Below are positions 1-4,880 of a DNA stretch of 7,699 bases, one piece after another. This DNA is from Defluviitaleaceae bacterium (GTDB taxonomy: Bacteria; Bacillota; Clostridia; Lachnospirales; WQUN01). Made by a program: the position numbers and the translations under genes. Under the pieces are notes generated by a model. The model was not told where the DNA came from. It saw nothing but the letters and a program-made list of their open reading frames with translations, and searched no databases. The stretch is taken from assembly GCA_009783525.1 (NCBI GenBank), contig WRDG01000108.1, forward strand, positions 1-7,699, in the 5' to 3' direction. The first letter of the stretch is position 1. Each line of letters opens with the position of its first letter.

Positions 1-624
1 ATTAACACATTTTATTCAAACGCATACCATGTTGGCATGACCAACCTGTACGTCATGCTCCACGAGGAGCCGGAGCTTGTCAAATACATCAGCGGGCTTG
101 TCCTTGAGCAAAACATAGAAATTATCCGCATGTTCGCGTCGGCGGACATAGACGCGATTTTTATAGACGACGCGACCGCCACATGCGACATGATTTCTCG
201 CGGGATGTACGAAGAATTTTCGCTGCCCTACCTGATCCCGCAGGTCAACGAAATAAAACGGCTCGGCAAAAAAGCGATGCTCACTTATTTCGGCGGGATA
301 GCGGACCGAGCAGACTTGATTGCGGATACGGGCGCCGACATTTTGACGATGGAGTGTTCCATGAAGGGTTACGTAAACGACTACGCTGCTGTTTCAAAAA
401 AAATAAAGGGGATGTGCCTCGCGGGCAACCTCAACCCTTACGACCACATCGAAATCGCCTCCGACGAACTGCTCGCGGAAAAAATAAACGGCATGGTCGC
501 CGCGGGCGCGGAGTACGGAAAATATTTTACGAGCACGGGCAGTCCGCTCACGCCCAACACACCGGTTTCGCGCATCCAAAGGTACATCGAGCTCGCCCGC
601 GCGCCAAGGGACAAGCAAGCGTGA
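1..624 (+). CDS. Uroporphyrinogen decarboxylase (UroD)-family protein, 5' end missing
   Basis: The reading frame is open from base 1 and ends at TGA 622-624, so only the C-terminal 207 residues or so are in the window. The ATG at 37 is internal and not a likely start. The sequence reads as the second half of a UroD/MtaA-type TIM barrel. It has an acidic 'IDDATAT' strand end, the 'EFSLPYLIPQVNEIKRLGKK' helix, a 'GNLNPYDHI' segment, and the C-terminal 'STGSPLTPNTPVSRIQRYIE' that corresponds to the family's usual TP..NI..yve ending. Members include heme-pathway UroD, corrinoid methyltransferases (MtaA, MtbA) and many uncharacterised proteins near sugar genes. Where the methyltransferases carry a zinc-binding His-x-Cys-Gly, this protein reads Tyr-Phe-Gly-Gly (about 286-297), so it is probably neither MtaA-like nor a true heme enzyme. 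It is followed after 83 bp by the GH42 gene on the same strand. The family call is fairly secure; the substrate is unknown. Confidence 0.8.
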   Translation: MNTFYSNAYHVGMTNLYVMLHEEPELVKYISGLVLEQNIEIIRMFASADIDAIFIDDATATCDMISRGMYEEFSLPYLIPQVNEIKRLGKKAMLTYFGGIADRADLIADTGADILTMECSMKGYVNDYAAVSKKIKGMCLAGNLNPYDHIEIASDELLAEKINGMVAAGAEYGKYFTSTGSPLTPNTPVSRIQRYIELARAPRDKQA

Positions 625-636
625 CCGTAAGTGAGC

Positions 637-662
637 GCGGATCCGCAGCCGGCCGGCCGCGG
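637..662 (+). other. GC-rich palindrome cluster in the UroD-GH42 intergenic gap
   Basis: Two perfect 10-bp palindromes stand side by side: GCGGATCCGC at 637-646 and GCCGGCCGGC at 648-657. CCGC (643-646) can also pair with GCGG (659-662) around them. Any RNA made here would fold. The stretch is followed by A residues, not T residues, so it is not an intrinsic terminator on the + strand, and on the - strand the T run would precede the stem. It may mark an intercistronic processing or stability element between the two genes, which is inference only. Confidence 0.4.
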
Positions 663-695
663 AAAAAAATCGAGGCGATACGCAAAACATTTTAC

Positions 696-702
696 GGGAG
701 GT
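696..702 (+). promoter_or_regulatory. Ribosome binding site for the GH42 gene (decides a TTG start)
   Basis: GGGAGGT lies a few bases before the TTG at 708-710. There is no in-frame ATG or GTG nearby with comparable support. The protein that starts here begins directly with the expected first strand of the GH42 barrel, so the TTG start is well supported. Confidence 0.8.
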
Positions 703-707
703 AATCC

Positions 708-3002
708 TTGAACAAAGAAAAATTTTGGAAGCTGTTCCCGCTTGGCACGCACCTGTGCCGCGAGCCGATGCCCGGCATGGCGGAGATGAAACGCGACATG
801 GAAATAATTAAGCGGAAAGGTTTCAACTTGATTAAATTACAGGAGCATTGGATGACGGACGAGCCCGCCGAAGGCGTATATCGATTCGAGCGGTATCATG
901 AGCTGATCGAGCATGCTCAAAAACTGGACATGGGTGTGTACCTCGGCCTCACCTGCGAACAGGCTCCAAACTGGCTTTGGGAAAAACACCCGGGCTGCCG
1001 CATGGAGCATAAGGACGGGACGGCCGCACGGTATCAGGCGCAGACGACGCTGCCCGCAGACGGCAAGCCCGGACCATGCTTCGACGACCCCGGCGCGATG
1101 GCGGATCAAATTCGCTTCATAAAAAAACTCGTCGAGAGCCTGGGCGCACACGAAAACATCGTCGTATGGAACACATGGCAGGAGATAGGCTATTGGTCGG
1201 ACTGGCTCTCCGGCGGGCCGGTCTGCTACTGCCCCGAAACGATCGCTTTTTTTCAGCGATGGCTCAAAGAAAAATATTTTGACATAGGCGCGCTTAACGG
1301 ACACTGGAACACAAGGTACGGAGCGTTTGAAAATGTGCTGCCGGAACGCGGCGTACATTCGGTCGCGATCCCTCAAACATTCTTCTACCAATATTTTATG
1401 GACAATGTTCAAACGGCGAACGTTCTTGCCTCGCGCTGCAGAGCTATCAAAGAGACGGACAAACTCTGCAGGCCGGTCTTCGCACACAAGGGCGGGCCGG
1501 AGCTCGGCTCCGGCATGGACTGGACTTTAAGCCGCACGCAGGATTTTTTGGGCACGTCAAATTATCCCGCGTGGGGCTCCGGCCACCACTGGGACGACTT
1601 CACGCAGTCGAATCGCCTGCCGAAGCACGAAGCGCTGCTGACCGAGATGTGGGACAAGCTCGCTTACCGCATGGATTTTATCCGCAGCGCGGCAAAACCC
1701 GGCGCTCCCGTTTGGGCCGCGGAATATCAGGGCGGGCCCGTGAGCACAAATTTCCACTTCGGCAGGGTGCCGGACGCGTGCGACATGCGGCGCTGGATGC
1801 TCACCACGATGGCGGCGGGCGCGACCGCAATATCATTTTGGGTTGCGCGGGCGGAAATAATGGCGCCCGAAACGAACGGGTTCGCGCTGCTCGACAGCGA
1901 GGGCGAAACGACCGAACGTTTGGACGAGGCGTCACGCGTGGGCAAAGCTCTTTGCGAATATCCGGATTTGTTTGCCGCCAACAACAAACCGCAGGCGGAG
2001 GCCGCAATACTTATCAACGAAGAGAATTTCCGCGTGCTTAAATCGATGGGCTACGCAAACGACGCATACCAGTATGATCTGCGGGGCTGGTACAAAACGC
2101 TTTGGCAGGCGGGAATACCGTGCGACTTCGTCGAAGCGTCGCAGCTCGGCGATAAAAAAACATTAAGCTATAAGGTTTTGATCGCGCCGTTCGCACTGTC
2201 CATGTCAAACGAAACGGCCGAGGGCTGCGTAAAATTTGCCGAAGGCGGAGGCAGCCTTATTCTTGAAGGCGCGTGCGGACGCCTTAACGAAACCGCATAC
2301 GCCGTGCGCGGGCAAATGAACCCGGTAATACGCGACGCATTGCAGGTAAGCGTCACGCGGTTTTCTTTAGTGCGCGAGCCGGGCGGAAACGACCGATGGA
2401 GCCAGCGCGAGCGGACATGGGGCGAATATGCGGAAGAAGGTTTTTTGGCCGGCGCCGGCAAAGAAAAAAACGCAAGACTCCGCGCAAATTTTTTCGTCGA
2501 AACGTACGAAACGGAATGCGAAGCAGACGTCTGCTTCACCTGGGACGGCAAGCCTGCGGGAATCCGCAAAAAAAAGGGCGGCGGCGAAATCGTGCTGATA
2601 GGCACGGCCGCGGGCCCGTGTTCGACCGCATACACAGACGACGGGTCTCTTGCCGCGATTGTTAATTTGCTTGAAAGTTGTGGCTTGCTTGCAGGTTGCA
2701 ACCTGCTTGCAGGTTGTGGCGTAAATGCGGAAAAAAACGACAACCTGCATGCAAGTAGCAACCTGCTTGCAAGTAGCAACCTGCTGCTTCAAAAACGAAT
2801 CGGCAGCGGGCGCGAAGCGTGGTTTTTTACCAACCCGGGCCGAGAACCGGCAACCGAAACGATTGCCGTGCCGGGCCGCGCTTTTGATCTGCTCGGCGAA
2901 CCGCTCGAACAAAAAAACGGCGCGGTAACTCTTACCGTGCCGCCGCTTGACCTGCGGGTGTTAATCGTTCAAAACGAAATGCAAAAAAAAATCGATGAAT
3001 AA
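708..3002 (+). CDS. GH42 family beta-galactosidase-like glycoside hydrolase with repeat-extended linker
   Basis: This is a 764-residue retaining glycosidase of family GH42 (clan GH-A), which typically cleaves beta-D-galactosides. No signal peptide is visible, so it should act in the cytoplasm on imported oligosaccharides. The N-terminal TIM barrel (about 1-390) holds the likely acid/base Glu159 in 'WNTWQEIGYW' and the likely nucleophile Glu339 in 'WAAEYQGGP'. A Rossmann-like trimerisation domain follows (about 415-650, from 'AEAAILINEENFRVL'), then a small C-terminal beta domain (about 690-764). The residue before Glu159 is Gln158, where clan GH-A normally has Asn. Of the GH42 zinc-site cysteines, Cys124, Cys173 and Cys175 appear present, but the last of the CxCxxC set is Thr178. 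A hexapeptide-repeat stretch (about residues 654-693) lengthens the linker between the last two domains. The start is TTG with an adjacent GGGAGG. The gene lies between the UroD-family and isomerase genes on the same strand, which suggests an operon. Family call strong; exact sugar specificity not readable. Confidence 0.9.
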   Translation: MNKEKFWKLFPLGTHLCREPMPGMAEMKRDMEIIKRKGFNLIKLQEHWMTDEPAEGVYRFERYHELIEHAQKLDMGVYLGLTCEQAPNWLWEKHPGCRMEHKDGTAARYQAQTTLPADGKPGPCFDDPGAMADQIRFIKKLVESLGAHENIVVWNTWQEIGYWSDWLSGGPVCYCPETIAFFQRWLKEKYFDIGALNGHWNTRYGAFENVLPERGVHSVAIPQTFFYQYFMDNVQTANVLASRCRAIKETDKLCRPVFAHKGGPELGSGMDWTLSRTQDFLGTSNYPAWGSGHHWDDFTQSNRLPKHEALLTEMWDKLAYRMDFIRSAAKPGAPVWAAEYQGGPVSTNFHFGRVPDACDMRRWMLTTMAAGATAISFWVARAEIMAPETNGFALLDSEGETTERLDEASRVGKALCEYPDLFAANNKPQAEAAILINEENFRVLKSMGYANDAYQYDLRGWYKTLWQAGIPCDFVEASQLGDKKTLSYKVLIAPFALSMSNETAEGCVKFAEGGGSLILEGACGRLNETAYAVRGQMNPVIRDALQVSVTRFSLVREPGGNDRWSQRERTWGEYAEEGFLAGAGKEKNARLRANFFVETYETECEADVCFTWDGKPAGIRKKKGGGEIVLIGTAAGPCSTAYTDDGSLAAIVNLLESCGLLAGCNLLAGCGVNAEKNDNLHASSNLLASSNLLLQKRIGSGREAWFFTNPGREPATETIAVPGRAFDLLGEPLEQKNGAVTLTVPPLDLRVLIVQNEMQKKIDE
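2667..2787 (+). repeat. In-frame 18-bp minisatellite inside the GH42 gene
   Basis: Three contiguous 18-bp units (2667-2684, 2685-2702, 2703-2720) are followed by a 21-bp interruption. Two further units (2742-2759, 2760-2777) and a partial one follow. The core is close to CTGCTTGCAGGTTGCAAC in the first group and CTGCTTGCAAGTAGCAAC in the second. In the GH42 frame they encode hexapeptides such as LLESCG, LLAGCN, LLAGCG, NLHASS and NLLASS. The array includes the perfect 16-bp palindrome GCAGGTTGCAACCTGC (2691-2706) and TGCATGCA (2746-2753), so it could also fold as RNA or extrude as DNA. Period and interruption are multiples of three, so the reading frame is kept. No stop occurs in at least one other forward frame or on the - strand across it. 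Confidence 0.8.
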
Positions 3003-3031
3003 CAATTAATTATCGAATATTATAAAAACAG

Positions 3032-3066
3032 AAAGGCGCGGGAAAAAAATTTTTATATATCCCGCG
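3032..3066 (+). promoter_or_regulatory. Shine-Dalgarno-like AAAGG followed by a hairpin before the isomerase start
   Basis: AAAGG (3032-3036) is directly followed by a perfect 7-bp inverted repeat, CGCGGGA (3037-3043) and TCCCGCG (3060-3066), with a 16-nt A/T-rich loop. The isomerase ATG is at 3077. No Shine-Dalgarno sequence lies between the hairpin and the ATG, where there are only A and T bases. In linear sequence AAAGG is 40 nt from the ATG, too far. With the hairpin folded it would be 10 nt away, a normal spacing. The stem is followed by an A run rather than T, so it is not a terminator. The inverted repeat is seen directly; its role in translation is inference. Confidence 0.4.
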
Positions 3067-3076
3067 AAAAAAAATT

Positions 3077-4876
3077 ATGCCGTTGTATGAATACCGCAAA
3101 AACGCGGAAAATTTTATCAAGGTTTCGGACGCCTGCTTAAATTCGTTTGCGGACGGAACCCAAGCTGTGCTCGCGGCAATCGAAAAAGCGGTCCGCTCAA
3201 AAGAAACGTCGGGACGCAAACCCGTAATCGCTTTTGACGGCTGGTACGGAGTCGATTGGAAAACGATAAACGAAAAATTTAAAGATTACGAAAAATATGA
3301 CATAGCAAATGTTTTTATTAACAGAAAAAAAATCGCCGAATATAAACAGGCGTACGTCACCGACGACCCGGGGTTCGGCCGGGTAAACTCCGAAGGCCGC
3401 ATCGCGGATCTTATCGACAACGCAAAACTTGAAAAGTTAAAAAATATATTGCTAAAAAACGGAAGCAGAGTCCGGCTTGTGTACGGCAGCGGCGCGGCGG
3501 CGGACGGCTGGTTCCCCTTCGACCTGATCGTCTACTTCGACAAGACGCGCCAGCCGCTTTTATGGCAGATGTGGGACGGCAAGCTCGTCCCGTTCGGCGG
3601 AACGGAGCCCGACGCGGGCTACCATTGGAAGGAATATTATTACTGCGACTACTACCTGCTCGACAGGCAAAAAAATTTTTTATACGACAAAATGGATTTT
3701 TGGGCGGCGGCGAACTCGCCGGACGATTTGAAAGCGGTCCCCCGCGTTTCGTACGACGAAATAATTCAATCGGCGCTCGACTATCCCATAAAAGAAATTA
3801 AAATTTTTCAGCCCGGCCCGTGGGGGGCGTACCGATACAAGGACCTGTTCGACGTTCCGGGCCTTGAGTGCAACGCATGGAACGAGCTCGCGGGCCCTGA
3901 GCTCGGCGTCATAATAGACATCGGCGGCAAAAGTTTCGAAATGCCGTTTATGAACCTCATGCAGTACCAGGAAAAACTTTTGGGCAAGCATTTGACGGAA
4001 GCCTATCCCGGCCTGTTCCCTATGGACGTGTGGCTCGACGACGGATATTTTCCAAAACCGGAGCCCGCAGAACGCATCTCGATGCCCATACACAACCACC
4101 CCTCCACCGACTATGTAAAACGCCGTTTCAACGAACCGCTCGGCCGCTACGAAACATATTACATAGCCGAAGCCTACGAAGGCGCGAACACATGGATGGG
4201 TTTTAAAGACGACTGCGACCTTGAAGCTTTCGAACAAAAATGCAGAGACAGCGAAAACCTCGCGCCCATTCCCGATTGGAAAAATTTCGTAGCAAACCAC
4301 TGCAGCAGCGCGGGCGACCTTTATTTGATCCCACCCGGCACGGTTCACGCGCACGGCGGAAACCAAATGGTGCTTGAGATGGACACCTGCCCGTCTGCCG
4401 CCGGCACGGAGTACAGCTTTTTCCAATACGACTTCGCCCGCCCCTCGTGGGACGACGAAAAAAAAGAAATGACCGGCAAGCCGGTCAAGATGCACCTCGA
4501 ACACGCCTTCGACAACGAAAAATGGCGGCGGGAGTCTTGGGTAAAAGGCCATCTGCTTTCTAAGCCTAAGGTAGAGAAATGGTCAAAAGAATATCAAAAG
4601 GACATCTATGCGTCCGTGCCCGAAATGCCCTTCGAAATAGAACGCTTTCGTTTTTCAAGCAAATACGAAAATGACACGGAGGGTAGGTTTTGCCACATAC
4701 CCACGCTCACGACAGGTAAGCGCGTGATTGTACGCTCGATGTCAAACCCGCGCCTTTCTGCGGCGCTCGACCTTTGGCAGTCCGCGGTGATCCCCGCCGC
4801 TTTCGGCAAGTACGAAATAATAAGCGAAGACGGCGGCTATTGCGAAGTCGTGCAAATCCGTTGGAAAAAAGGATAA
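3077..4876 (+). CDS. Class I mannose-6-phosphate isomerase-like cupin protein with N-terminal kinase-like domain
   Basis: This is a 599-residue protein in two parts. Residues 1 to about 240 resemble the degenerate uridine-kinase-like (P-loop-fold) region seen before the cupin part in long Paenibacillus/Clostridia class I isomerases. I see no Walker A motif in it. Residues from about 245 ('FQPGPWGAYRYKDLFDVPGL') to the end are the phosphomannose-isomerase-type double cupin, which would interconvert aldose and ketose forms of a hexose phosphate (mannose-6-P and fructose-6-P in the named family). Likely metal ligands are His339 and His341 ('IHNHPSTDY'), Glu359 ('RYETYYI') and His424 ('PPGTVHAHGG'). 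The first ligand is Gln in classical PMI, so His339 is a departure. The ATG at 3077 gives the expected N-terminus, although the only SD-like sequence lies beyond a hairpin. The gene follows GH42 by 74 bp on the same strand, and its stop is 4 bp from the stop of the convergent kinase gene. Family call good; the sugar acted on is uncertain. Confidence 0.8.
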   Translation: MPLYEYRKNAENFIKVSDACLNSFADGTQAVLAAIEKAVRSKETSGRKPVIAFDGWYGVDWKTINEKFKDYEKYDIANVFINRKKIAEYKQAYVTDDPGFGRVNSEGRIADLIDNAKLEKLKNILLKNGSRVRLVYGSGAAADGWFPFDLIVYFDKTRQPLLWQMWDGKLVPFGGTEPDAGYHWKEYYYCDYYLLDRQKNFLYDKMDFWAAANSPDDLKAVPRVSYDEIIQSALDYPIKEIKIFQPGPWGAYRYKDLFDVPGLECNAWNELAGPELGVIIDIGGKSFEMPFMNLMQYQEKLLGKHLTEAYPGLFPMDVWLDDGYFPKPEPAERISMPIHNHPSTDYVKRRFNEPLGRYETYYIAEAYEGANTWMGFKDDCDLEAFEQKCRDSENLAPIPDWKNFVANHCSSAGDLYLIPPGTVHAHGGNQMVLEMDTCPSAAGTEYSFFQYDFARPSWDDEKKEMTGKPVKMHLEHAFDNEKWRRESWVKGHLLSKPKVEKWSKEYQKDIYASVPEMPFEIERFRFSSKYENDTEGRFCHIPTLTTGKRVIVRSMSNPRLSAALDLWQSAVIPAAFGKYEIISEDGGYCEVVQIRWKKG

Positions 4877-4880
4877 AAAA

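Noticed and set aside
637..662. Cluster of BamHI, FseI and SacII sites resembling a cloning polylinker
   Set aside because: The sites overlap as natural GC-rich palindromes between two genes that read as one operon, and no vector sequence adjoins them.
625..707. Intrinsic terminator between the UroD-family and GH42 genes
   Set aside because: The GC-rich stem is followed by A residues on the + strand, and no T run follows it on either strand.
2667..2787. CRISPR-like array
   Set aside because: The units are 18 bp and directly abutting, with no unique spacers between them, and lie in frame inside a glycosidase gene.
3680..4552. Antisense open frame of 290 codons opposite the isomerase
   Set aside because: It is a by-product of the codon bias of the + strand gene: low-complexity Val/Phe/Arg/Ala composition, no recognisable domain and no credible ribosome binding site.
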